NCBI GenBank assembly: GCA_021738105.1
Contig: JAIPCS010000133.1
Location: 1 to 9,144 of the forward strand
From: Sulfuritalea sp.
GTDB taxonomy: Bacteria; Pseudomonadota; Gammaproteobacteria; Burkholderiales; Rhodocyclaceae
DNA length: 9,144 nt
Reading direction: 5' to 3'
Position 1 is the stretch's first letter, and every line of letters begins with the position of its first letter. This document shows, in pieces, positions 1-6,161 of the stretch. The notes under the pieces are model-generated. The model did not search any database. It was not told the origin of the DNA and worked only from the letters and a program-made list of their open reading frames with translations. Position numbers and translations under genes: made by a program.

Positions 1-5
1 CATAA

Positions 6-33
6 AAGGGAAAGCGCCGAAACGCTTTCCCTT
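6..33 (-). terminator. Rho-independent terminator of the tRNA-Gly transcript
   Basis: A perfect 11-bp stem (arms 6-16 and 23-33) with a 6-nt loop lies 7 nt beyond the CCA end of the tRNA. Read on the minus strand, the descending arm ends in a short T run (CCCTTTTATG). This is the classical form of an intrinsic terminator and would end the uvrC-pgsA-tRNA transcript. The plus-strand copy begins with AAAA, so the hairpin could also act on transcripts entering from the left of the window. That second role is inference. Confidence 0.85.
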
Positions 34-40
34 GGAATTC

Positions 41-116
41 TGGAGCGGCAGAAGAGTCTCGAACTCTCGACCTCAACCTTGGCAAGGTTGCGCTCTACCA
101 ACTGAGCTACTGCCGC
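41..116 (-). tRNA. tRNA-Gly (anticodon GCC)
   Basis: A complete 76-nt cloverleaf on the minus strand. The 7-bp acceptor stem GCGGCAG/CTGCCGC is followed by discriminator base U and an encoded CCA. The D stem is GCTC/GAGC with an AGTTGGTA loop. The anticodon stem CAACC/GGTTG encloses TTGCCAA, giving anticodon GCC at 83-81 with U33 and A37. The T arm has loop TTCGAGA and one G-U pair. It decodes GGC and GGU glycine codons. It lies 37 nt downstream of pgsA, as glyW does in E. coli, but a terminator follows at once, so no tRNA-Cys or tRNA-Leu partner is seen before the transcript ends. Confidence 0.98.
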
Positions 117-129
117 AGAACAGCCGCGC

Positions 130-157
130 ATTATAGCGTCCGCTTTCCAGGTGTCAA
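130..157 (-). promoter_or_regulatory. Consensus sigma70 promoter for tRNA-Gly
   Basis: On the minus strand a perfect -35 box TTGACA (157-152) is separated by 16 bp from a perfect -10 box TATAAT (135-130). The expected start is near 123, leaving a leader of about 7 nt before the mature tRNA at 116. The bases just after the -10 box (GCGCGGC) form a GC-rich discriminator, which in the established literature on stable-RNA promoters goes with stringent control by ppGpp. The -35 box contains the TGA stop of pgsA, so the promoter begins inside the preceding gene. The tRNA can therefore be transcribed apart from uvrC-pgsA. Confidence 0.9.
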
Positions 158-717
158 CGACTGCGGGCCGAGATTTCCGGCCACGCCTTCTGCAAATAAT
201 AGACCATCGACCAGAGGGTCAACAGCGCGGCAACCCAAAGCGACCATACACCGAGAAGATGAACATCGATTGGCCCGATAGGCGAGTGCCAGAGCAGCAT
301 CGGTATCGCCGTCATCTGGGCGATGGTCTTCAATTTTCCAATGAGAGAAACAGCAACGCTCTTTGCCGCGCCGATGTTCGCCATCCATTCACGCAAGGCT
401 GATATCGCGATTTCGCGCCCGATAATAATAAAAGCCAGCATGGCATCAACCCGGCTCAACTCAACCAGCATGACCAGCGCTGCGGCAACCATCAATTTGT
501 CTGCCACCGGATCGAGAAAGGCTCCGAAGGCGGAGGTTTGATTCAACTTGCGCGCCAACCAGCCATCGATCCAGTCGGTGATGGCGGCGACGAGAAACGC
601 TGCGGTAGCTATCAAGTTTTGCTCCGCCGCCGAAATCGGCAGGTAGAACACGCCCACGACCAAGGGTATGAGAAGTATGCGCGCCCAGGTCAGCAAGTTT
701 GGAATATTCAACGGCAT
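154..717 (-). CDS. pgsA: CDP-diacylglycerol--glycerol-3-phosphate 3-phosphatidyltransferase
   Basis: The 187-residue inner-membrane enzyme joins CDP-diacylglycerol and sn-glycerol 3-phosphate into phosphatidylglycerol phosphate. This is the committed step to phosphatidylglycerol and cardiolipin. The CDP-alcohol phosphotransferase signature D-x2-D-G-x2-A-R-x8-G-x3-D-x3-D is complete, with D48, D51, G52, A55, R56, G65, D69 and D73. The N-terminal MPLNIPNLLTWARI start and the hydrophobic segments at about 12-30, 33-50, 75-105 and 155-175 fit the family, as does the length. The ATG lies 1 nt after the uvrC TGA (TGA-C-ATG), so translation is probably coupled. The pgsA stop lies inside the -35 box of the tRNA promoter. 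Pairing with uvrC is an old conserved synteny without a clear functional link. Confidence 0.96.
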   Translation of the reverse strand: MPLNIPNLLTWARILLIPLVVGVFYLPISAAEQNLIATAAFLVAAITDWIDGWLARKLNQTSAFGAFLDPVADKLMVAAALVMLVELSRVDAMLAFIIIGREIAISALREWMANIGAAKSVAVSLIGKLKTIAQMTAIPMLLWHSPIGPIDVHLLGVWSLWVAALLTLWSMVYYLQKAWPEISARSR

Positions 718-718
718 G

Positions 719-2542
719 TCATCTCAATGATTTGTGGATTTCTTCTGCCAAACGCCTCGATATGCCGTCGACACGACACAAGTCTTCGATTGTCGCTGCT
801 TTCACCCCGCCGAGACCACCAAACTGCGCCAAAAGTTTGCGCCGTCTGGCAGGACCGACGCCAGCGACATCCTCCAACAGTGACCGCCCACGGGCCTTGG
901 CACGCCGCGCCCGATGGCCGACGATGGCAAAACGATGCGCCTCGTCGCGAATTTCCTGTATCAAATGAAAGCCGGGATGGTCCATGCCCAATTGTAGCGG
1001 CACGCTGCGCCCATGAACGAAGAGCGTTTCCAGCCCCGGCTTTCCGTCCTCTCCCTTGGCTACGCCAATGCTGGCCAGATGGTCCAGCCCCAGTTCGGAG
1101 AACACCTCCCGCGCCACCCGATGCTGCCCTTTGCCGCCATCAATCAAAATCAGATCAGGCGCCACTGTCTCAGCGGTGGCGACTTTCTCATAGCGCCGAG
1201 TCAAGGCCTGGCGCATTGCTGCGTAGTCGTCGCCAGGCGTGATGCCTTCAATGTTGAAACGGCGATAGTCGCCTTTCTTCATGGCGCCATCGACACAGAC
1301 CACGCAGGAAGCCACGGTGCCTTCGCCCATGGTATGGCTGACGTCGAAACATTCAATGCGAAACGGTGGCTCGTCCATCTCCAGCGCCTCTTGCAGGGCC
1401 GCCAAACGCCCGCTGCTGCGCGCCCTGGCCTGCCTGCGCGCGGTCACTGCGAGACGTGCATTGGTCGTCGCCATCTCAAGCCAGGCACGCTCCATCTCGT
1501 TGCCCGGCGCGCCCGCTTTTAGCGCCTCGGGTAAATCATCGATCGGATAGGGATATAGAATCACACGCGCTGGCGCAGCTTGCTCAACATAGTGCTGGGC
1601 GACAAACGCAGCCAATCCCTCGCCCGCTTCGGCATCTTCAGTCGCTTGCGGAAAGTAGGCGCGATCGCCCAGATGCAGCCCTCCGCGCACCATGGCCAAA
1701 TTGACGCACAGGCTCCCGCGATCGACCACGGCAGCGATGATGTCCACATCGGCATCCCGCGTTGAACTGACGTACTGCCGATGCAGCACGGCCTGCAATG
1801 CCTTTATCTGATCACGCAGATCGGCCGCTTCCTCGAAGTTCAGCGAGTCTGCGGCAGCGGCCATCAACTGCGAAAGATTGTCGATCACTTCCGAATGCCG
1901 TCCACGCAGGAACAGTTCGGCCAACTTCACGTCGGCTGAATAGTCCGACTGGGATATCAGCCCCACACAAGGCGCCTTGCACCGTTTGATCTGATGCATC
2001 AGGCAGGGCCTTGATCGATGCGCAAAGACCGCCTCTTCACAGGTGCGCAACAGAAAGGTCTTCTGGATCAGTTGAATGCTCTCGCGCACCGCCAGTCCGT
2101 TGGGGAAGGGACCAAAGTAACGTGACTTCTTTTCGAAACTGCCACGATGGTAAAACAGACGCGGAAACTCTCCGCCGGAAAGTCCGATATACGGGTAGGA
2201 CTTGTCGTCACGAAACAAGATGTTGTATTTCGGTGCCAGCTTCTTGATCAGCGTGTTTTCCAGGATCAGCGCTTCGGCCTCGGAGCGGGTCGCGGTCACT
2301 TCCACGGCCGCCACCTGTTGCAGCATCAACTCGATTCTGGGGCTGTGCGCAGTTTTCTGAAAATAGGACGAAACACGCTTCTTGAGATTCTTTGCCTTGC
2401 CGACATAGAGCACCGCACGATTTGAGTCGAGCATGCGATACACGCCGGGAGCCTCCGTCAGGCTGGCCAGAAACTCCCTGGAGTCGAAGCCGGAGTTGTG
2501 CGTATCCAGGCTTGTCGTTGAAGGTTGAGCGTCAGTTGGCAT
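719..2542 (-). CDS. uvrC: UvrABC excinuclease subunit C
   Basis: UvrC makes both incisions around bulky lesions in nucleotide excision repair after UvrA/UvrB loading. The 607-residue protein has every expected domain. The GIY-YIG nuclease at about 30-110 makes the 3' cut (GVY at 33-35, YVGK at 46-49, E95). C168, C180, C188 and C192 have the 12-8-4 spacing I recall for the E. coli Fe-S cluster. The UVR motif for UvrB binding is near 220-255. The RNase H-like domain, which makes the 5' cut, has D400, D468 and H536, and a helix-hairpin-helix pair occupies about 555-605. I chose the ATG at 2542 because CAGGAAC gives a good ribosome binding site just upstream. An in-frame ATG at 2587 would add 15 residues and deepen the overlap with the glycosylase gene. 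The chosen start overlaps that gene by 11 nt. Confidence 0.97.
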   Translation of the reverse strand: MPTDAQPSTTSLDTHNSGFDSREFLASLTEAPGVYRMLDSNRAVLYVGKAKNLKKRVSSYFQKTAHSPRIELMLQQVAAVEVTATRSEAEALILENTLIKKLAPKYNILFRDDKSYPYIGLSGGEFPRLFYHRGSFEKKSRYFGPFPNGLAVRESIQLIQKTFLLRTCEEAVFAHRSRPCLMHQIKRCKAPCVGLISQSDYSADVKLAELFLRGRHSEVIDNLSQLMAAAADSLNFEEAADLRDQIKALQAVLHRQYVSSTRDADVDIIAAVVDRGSLCVNLAMVRGGLHLGDRAYFPQATEDAEAGEGLAAFVAQHYVEQAAPARVILYPYPIDDLPEALKAGAPGNEMERAWLEMATTNARLAVTARRQARARSSGRLAALQEALEMDEPPFRIECFDVSHTMGEGTVASCVVCVDGAMKKGDYRRFNIEGITPGDDYAAMRQALTRRYEKVATAETVAPDLILIDGGKGQHRVAREVFSELGLDHLASIGVAKGEDGKPGLETLFVHGRSVPLQLGMDHPGFHLIQEIRDEAHRFAIVGHRARRAKARGRSLLEDVAGVGPARRRKLLAQFGGLGGVKAATIEDLCRVDGISRRLAEEIHKSLR

Positions 2543-3164
2543 CAAGTTCCTGGCGGATGTTCTGGAAAACGCGCCGAAAGTCGGCACTGGTGAGACGGCG
2601 AGTTTGCGTGTTGTAACGGCTGCAATGATAGCTGTCGATCAGAACGCGCCCATCTGGCAGGACATGACGGGCCGCATGGGCGAAGGCCAACGCAGATTGC
2701 TTGAGCCCCAGCGCCATCAATACTGCCTTGTGCGCCACCAGACCCAGTGCGAGAATGATTCGCACATCCGGTGAAGCCCGCAGCTCTTCCGCCAGATAAT
2801 GGTTGCAGGCCTTGATCTCGGACGGCTCGGGCTTGTTCGCCGGAGGCAGACATTTCACCGCATTGCTGATACGGCAATCATTCAGTTGCAGTTCGTCGTC
2901 GGCCGACAGGGAAACCGGCAGCGTGCCGAAGCCAAACGCATGCAGAGTTTCATAGAGAAGGATGCCCGCAAAGTCGCCGGTAAATGGGCGTCCGGTTCGG
3001 TTGGCACCATGCATGCCCGGAGCGAGGCCGACAACCAGCAAGCGCGCCTGCGGATCGCCGAAAGGCAACACCGGACGCGCATGATAGTCAGGCTGGCGCT
3101 CACGGACATCCGCCAGAAAATCCGCCAGCCGCGGGCAATCGGTACAGTTCAGAAGTTGATCCAT
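2532..3164 (-). CDS. Uracil-DNA glycosylase, family 5 (UDGb-like), Fe-S
   Basis: This enzyme removes uracil, and in studied family members some other deaminated bases, from DNA to start base excision repair. Counting 210 residues from the ATG at 3164, C7, C10, C105 and C120 are the expected [4Fe-4S] ligands. Motif 1 is GLAPGMHGANRTGR (46-59), followed by FTGD with D64. Motif 2 is SYHCSRYNTQT (178-188). The HGANRTGR run and HCSRYNTQT are typical of family 5; family 4 enzymes have GEAPG motifs. The start is uncertain: in-frame ATGs at 3188 and 3215 would add 8 or 17 residues but overlap the divergent earP start, and no candidate has a well-spaced ribosome binding site. The gene heads the cluster with uvrC, pairing base and nucleotide excision repair. 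Confidence 0.9.
   Translation of the reverse strand: MDQLLNCTDCPRLADFLADVRERQPDYHARPVLPFGDPQARLLVVGLAPGMHGANRTGRPFTGDFAGILLYETLHAFGFGTLPVSLSADDELQLNDCRISNAVKCLPPANKPEPSEIKACNHYLAEELRASPDVRIILALGLVAHKAVLMALGLKQSALAFAHAARHVLPDGRVLIDSYHCSRYNTQTRRLTSADFRRVFQNIRQELDAN
2546..2552 (-). promoter_or_regulatory. Ribosome binding site deciding the uvrC start
   Basis: On the minus strand CAGGAAC precedes the ATG at 2542, with AGGA ending 5 nt before it. It lies inside the last codons of the uracil-DNA glycosylase gene. Ribosomes finishing that gene would stop 11 nt inside uvrC, an arrangement that favours translational coupling. The longer start at 2587 has no comparable site that I could see. Confidence 0.65.
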
Positions 3165-3186
3165 TGAGCTAGGATACCGCCTCCCC

Positions 3187-4251
3187 ATGACGAACAGCCC
3201 ACCTCGCTGCGACATTTTCTGTACCGTTGTCGATAACTACGGCGATGCCGGGGTCTGCTGGCGCCTGGCCCATCAATTGGCAGGGGAACATGGATGGCAG
3301 GTCAGACTTTGGATTGACGATCCAGGCCCCTTGCGACAACTCGCGCCAGATTATGAAGGCGCGCCGCTTGAAGTCCGGGTATGGCCGACCCTCTGGCCGG
3401 AAAACCTGTGCACAATCGACGTGGCCGATATCGTGATCGAAGCCTTCGCTTGTGACATCCCGCCCAGATACATGGAGGCCATGGCGGTCCGCAGCCGTTC
3501 TCCTGTCTGGCTCAATCTTGAGTACCTCTCTGCCGAAAGCTGGGTGCATGGCTGTCACGCCATGAAGTCGCCCCATCCTCGCCTGCCCCTGGTGAAGTAT
3601 TTCTTCTTCCCCGGCTTCGATGAAGCGACGGGAGGCTTGCTGCGTGAAGCCGACTATGACGAACGGCGCCGGCGGTTTAATGAATCTGACTTCCGCGCCG
3701 AGTTCGGTCTGCCGCCTCGCTCCATCGGCGAATTGACAGTTTCGCTCTTCAGCTATCCAAATCCGGTGCTTGCCGATCTGATCCCGGCCTGGAAGACGTG
3801 GGCTCGCCCGGACCGACCGCTACGAATATTGCGTCCCGGCAATCTGGAACCCGCACAAACCATGGGAAATTTGAGCATTCAACCTCTGCCATTTCTTTCC
3901 CAGAGACGCTACGACGAGTTGTTGTGGGCCTGTGATCTTAATTTCGTGCGTGGCGAGGACTCCTTCGTTCGCGCGCAATGGGCAGGCAAAGCCTTTGTCT
4001 GGCAGATCTATCCGCAAGAAGACGATGCCCACTGGGTCAAACTCGATGCTTTTCTTGCGATTCATCCGGCCGGCGACCGGTTGCGGCCTTTCTGGCACGC
4101 CTGGAATGGCCAGGGGAAGATTGACTGGCCTGCATTTGCCGACACCCTGCCGCAACTCGTCGCGCCTTTGCAGCAATGGACAAACACGCTCGCGAGGCGC
4201 CAGGATCTTGCCAGCAGGCTTGTACAGTTCTGCCTTGAACGACTAAAATAA
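3187..4251 (+). CDS. earP: EF-P arginine rhamnosyltransferase EarP
   Basis: EarP (formerly DUF2331) transfers rhamnose from dTDP-L-rhamnose to Arg32 of elongation factor P in the cytoplasm, a GT-B-fold inverting reaction. The 354-residue product has the family N-terminal signature [19 protein letters not shown] (8-26), with D16 and D20 matching the catalytic and binding aspartates of studied EarPs. A C-terminal nucleotide-sugar segment around 250-290 contains [14 protein letters not shown] and [19 protein letters not shown]257 corresponds to the essential glutamate region. The length is usual. The substrate gene efp starts 32 bp downstream on the same strand, which makes the assignment very firm. 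The start lies only 22 bp from the divergent glycosylase start, so its promoter must overlap that gene. The dTDP-rhamnose genes (rmlABCD) are not in the window. Confidence 0.97.
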   Translation: MTNSPPRCDIFCTVVDNYGDAGVCWRLAHQLAGEHGWQVRLWIDDPGPLRQLAPDYEGAPLEVRVWPTLWPENLCTIDVADIVIEAFACDIPPRYMEAMAVRSRSPVWLNLEYLSAESWVHGCHAMKSPHPRLPLVKYFFFPGFDEATGGLLREADYDERRRRFNESDFRAEFGLPPRSIGELTVSLFSYPNPVLADLIPAWKTWARPDRPLRILRPGNLEPAQTMGNLSIQPLPFLSQRRYDELLWACDLNFVRGEDSFVRAQWAGKAFVWQIYPQEDDAHWVKLDAFLAIHPAGDRLRPFWHAWNGQGKIDWPAFADTLPQLVAPLQQWTNTLARRQDLASRLVQFCLERLK

Positions 4252-4283
4252 GCGGTTTATTTTTCGCAGCAGAAAGCACACAC

Positions 4284-4841
4284 ATGAAAACCGCTCAGGA
4301 ACTCCGCGCCGGCAACGTCGTCATGGTCGGCAACGATCCTCTCGTCGTGCAAAAAGCCGAATACAACAAGGGCGGCCGTAGCGCAGCCGTGGTCAAATTC
4401 AAGTTCAAGAATCTGCTGACGGGCGCGGCATCGGAATCCGTTTACCGCGCCGACGACAAGTTTGACCAGGTAGTCCCCGAACGCAAGGAATGCACCTACT
4501 CCTACTTCGCCGATCCCATGTATGTGTTCATGGACGCTGAATACAATCAGTACGAAGTCGAAGGCGAAAACATGGTGGATGCCGTCAATTACCTTGAAGA
4601 CGGCATGCCCGTTGAAGTCGTGTTCTACGATGGCAAGGCGATCTCCGTTGAAATGCCCAACAGCGTCGTACGTGAAGTGATCTACACCGAGCCCGCCGTC
4701 AAGGGCGACACCTCAGGCAAGGTCATGAAGCCCGCCAAGATCAGCACGGGTATTGAAATACCCGTGCCCCTGTTTGTCGAGATCGGCAACAAGATCGAGA
4801 TCGACACGCGCACCGGTGAGTATCGCAACCGGGTCAAATAA
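4284..4841 (+). CDS. efp: Translation elongation factor P
   Basis: EF-P binds the ribosome between the P and E sites and promotes peptide-bond formation at consecutive prolines. The 185-residue protein has the usual three beta-barrel domains: a KOW-like N-terminal domain to about 65, then two OB domains. It ends in GEYRNRVK like other bacterial EF-Ps. The tip of domain I reads [11 protein letters not shown], placing R32 at the modified position. This is the EarP-type arginine branch, not the lysine branch modified by EpmA/EpmB, and agrees with earP directly upstream. The region before the ATG is only weakly Shine-Dalgarno-like (AGAAAG). A strong terminator follows 25 bp after the stop. A perfect inverted repeat lies in codons 154-161. 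Confidence 0.98.
   Translation: MKTAQELRAGNVVMVGNDPLVVQKAEYNKGGRSAAVVKFKFKNLLTGAASESVYRADDKFDQVVPERKECTYSYFADPMYVFMDAEYNQYEVEGENMVDAVNYLEDGMPVEVVFYDGKAISVEMPNSVVREVIYTEPAVKGDTSGKVMKPAKISTGIEIPVPLFVEIGNKIEIDTRTGEYRNRVK
4744..4767 (+). repeat. Perfect 11-bp-arm inverted repeat inside efp
   Basis: Arms at 4744-4754 (GCACGGGTATT) and 4757-4767 (AATACCCGTGC) surround a 2-bp centre. In mRNA this would be a 10-bp stem with a TGAA loop, about 75 nt before the efp stop. No T run follows, so it is not a standard terminator. The coded peptide STGIEIPVP is ordinary conserved EF-P sequence. Confidence 0.8.
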
Positions 4842-4866
4842 GCCGGCGTTGTCGGGTCAGAAGTTG

Positions 4867-4898
4867 AAACGGGCAGCCTGGCTGCCCGTTTTCGTTTT
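4867..4898 (+). terminator. Rho-independent terminator of efp
   Basis: An 11-bp perfect stem (4867-4877 and 4881-4891, core GGGCAGC/GCTGCCC) with a CTG loop is followed by TTTTCGTTTT. It lies between the convergent ends of efp and the M20D gene and ends two bases before the latter's stop codon closes at 4900. On the minus strand the same hairpin is followed by only a weak T run (GTTTCAACTT), so it may also stop the M20D transcript, less efficiently. Confidence 0.9.
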
Positions 4899-6058
4899 CA
4901 GGTCAAAGTCCGCCGCGTCAACTCCACCCAGTAGCGGATTCCACTGGCGATGATCTCGTCGTTGAAATCATAGTGAGGGCTATGCAGCATGCAGCCTCCC
5001 ACTCCGGGGCCATTTCCCAACCAGACATAGCAGGCGGGAACCACCTGCGCCAGATAGGCAAAATCCTCAGCTCCCATGCTGGGAGGCAGTTGTGTCATCA
5101 CATGGGCGTCACCCGCGACCTGGCACGCCACTTCACGTGCGATTGCTGTTGGCTCATGTGCATTGATCGTAGGGGGATAGCCGCGCTGGTAGCGTAAATC
5201 GATCTTCACCCGGTAAGTCACCTCGATACCGCTGCAAATCCTCCTCAGCCCCTCTTCAAGGGCATCCTGCAGCGTGCCATTGAGTGTACGAACCGTGCCA
5301 CCGAGGATGGCAGTCTCGGGCAGCACATTATCGGCATGGCCGGCATGGAAACGCGTCACGCTGACCACTGCCGCATCCAGCGGATCGGTATTGCGCGACA
5401 CCAAAGACTGGGCTGCCTGAACCAGCGCACTGCCGGCGAGTACGACGTCGACGCCCTGATGCGGCATGGCCGCGTGACCGCCTTTCCCCGCTATTTCGAT
5501 TTCAAATCGATCTGTGCCCGCCATTACCGGGCCCTCGGTAACCCCGAAGTTGCCCACCGGCATTCCTGGCCAATTGTGCAGACCGAAAACCATATCCATG
5601 GGAAAGCGATCGAACAGACCTTCTTCGACCATTACCCGCCCCCCTCCTTCATGCTCTTCTGCCGGCTGAAAAATGAAATACACCGTACCGTCGAAATTTC
5701 GCAATTTCGACAGGGCCTCCGCCGCCCCCAACAGCATGGCCGTGTGTCCGTCATGCCCGCAGGCATGCATTTTTCCGTCGAAAGTCGAATGATGTTCGAA
5801 GGTATTCAATTCCTTTAGAGGCAGCGCATCCATGTCTGCCCGCAGGCCAATGGACTTTTTACCGCTGCCGAGCGAAAGTTTGGCCACGACACCGGTGCGG
5901 GCCAACCCTCGATGCACTTCCAGACCCAGACCTTCCAGAAAGCCGGCGACCTTTGCCGCCGTACGGTTTTCGTCAAATGCCAACTCAGGGTGGGCGTGGA
6001 TATCGCGTCGCAGAGCGGCAATCTTGGGCGTCAAATCTGACAGGATTTCATCGATCAT
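4898..6058 (-). CDS. M20D-family metal-dependent amidohydrolase (hippurate/N-acyl-amino-acid hydrolase-like)
   Basis: The 386-residue cytoplasmic protein has no signal peptide and is a full-length M20D peptidase/amidohydrolase. These enzymes cleave amide bonds in N-acyl amino acids, hippurate or auxin conjugates using a dinuclear metal site. The ligand motifs are complete: C100 and H102 in HACGHDGH, catalytic and binding glutamates E134/E135 in QPAEEHEGGG, H161 in GLHNWPG, and H359 in LHSPHYDFND. The lid and dimerisation domain, with its GKGGHAAMP motif, spans about 180-295. I prefer the ATG at 6058, with GGA 7 nt upstream, over an in-frame TTG at 6070 that adds four residues. The gene appears to stand alone between convergent efp and divergent dinB, so context does not reveal its substrate. 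Confidence 0.92.
   Translation of the reverse strand: MIDEILSDLTPKIAALRRDIHAHPELAFDENRTAAKVAGFLEGLGLEVHRGLARTGVVAKLSLGSGKKSIGLRADMDALPLKELNTFEHHSTFDGKMHACGHDGHTAMLLGAAEALSKLRNFDGTVYFIFQPAEEHEGGGRVMVEEGLFDRFPMDMVFGLHNWPGMPVGNFGVTEGPVMAGTDRFEIEIAGKGGHAAMPHQGVDVVLAGSALVQAAQSLVSRNTDPLDAAVVSVTRFHAGHADNVLPETAILGGTVRTLNGTLQDALEEGLRRICSGIEVTYRVKIDLRYQRGYPPTINAHEPTAIAREVACQVAGDAHVMTQLPPSMGAEDFAYLAQVVPACYVWLGNGPGVGGCMLHSPHYDFNDEIIASGIRYWVELTRRTLT
5690..5711 (-). repeat. 9-bp hairpin with GCGA tetraloop in the M20D gene
   Basis: In the mRNA sense (minus strand) the arms GTCGAAATT and AATTTCGAC enclose GCGA, a GNRA-type tetraloop. The hairpin lies within the codons for SKLRNFDG, just before the catalytic glutamate segment. 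No T run follows. A 9-bp arm of this kind can arise by chance in a window of this size. Confidence 0.6.
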
Positions 6059-6100
6059 GGCGGAGTCCAAATGTTGATTCGGGTGTTTCCAACTACGGTA

Positions 6101-6128
6101 ATCCTAGCCTAAACCGGCACCTTGAAAA
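6101..6128 (-). promoter_or_regulatory. Possible promoter of the M20D gene
   Basis: On the minus strand TTTTCA (6128-6123) and TAGGAT (6106-6101) are spaced by 16 bp. Each matches the sigma70 consensus at four of six positions. They lie about 40 bp upstream of the M20D start, within the 103-bp divergent region. The match is modest and the call is tentative. No LexA box (CTGT-N8-ACAG) is visible here for the divergent dinB gene. Confidence 0.3.
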
Positions 6129-6161
6129 TCCACTTTCGGTTTCCGGTATCTTTAGCGCTTG

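Noticed and set aside
538..1242. A 234-codon plus-strand open frame
   Set aside because: It lies antisense to uvrC and pgsA, which have clear family motifs. Its translation is rich in Arg, Pro and His without any domain, as expected of a shadow frame in GC-rich DNA.
1013..1522. A 169-codon plus-strand open frame
   Set aside because: It is antisense to the UvrC catalytic domain. No recognisable motif or ribosome binding site was seen.
1991..2002. 12-bp palindrome CTGATGCATCAG inside uvrC
   Set aside because: The arms are only 6 bp and it lies within conserved coding sequence near the Fe-S cysteines. Palindromes of this length are expected by chance.
3148..3175. Possible earP promoter (TTCAGA, 16 bp, TAGGAT)
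   Set aside because: Each hexamer matches only four of six positions, and the predicted start would leave a leader of only a few bases. This is too weak to list as a feature.
5336..5818. A 160-codon plus-strand open frame
   Set aside because: It is antisense to the M20D hydrolase and covers its metal-binding motifs in the opposite strand. It has no independent support.
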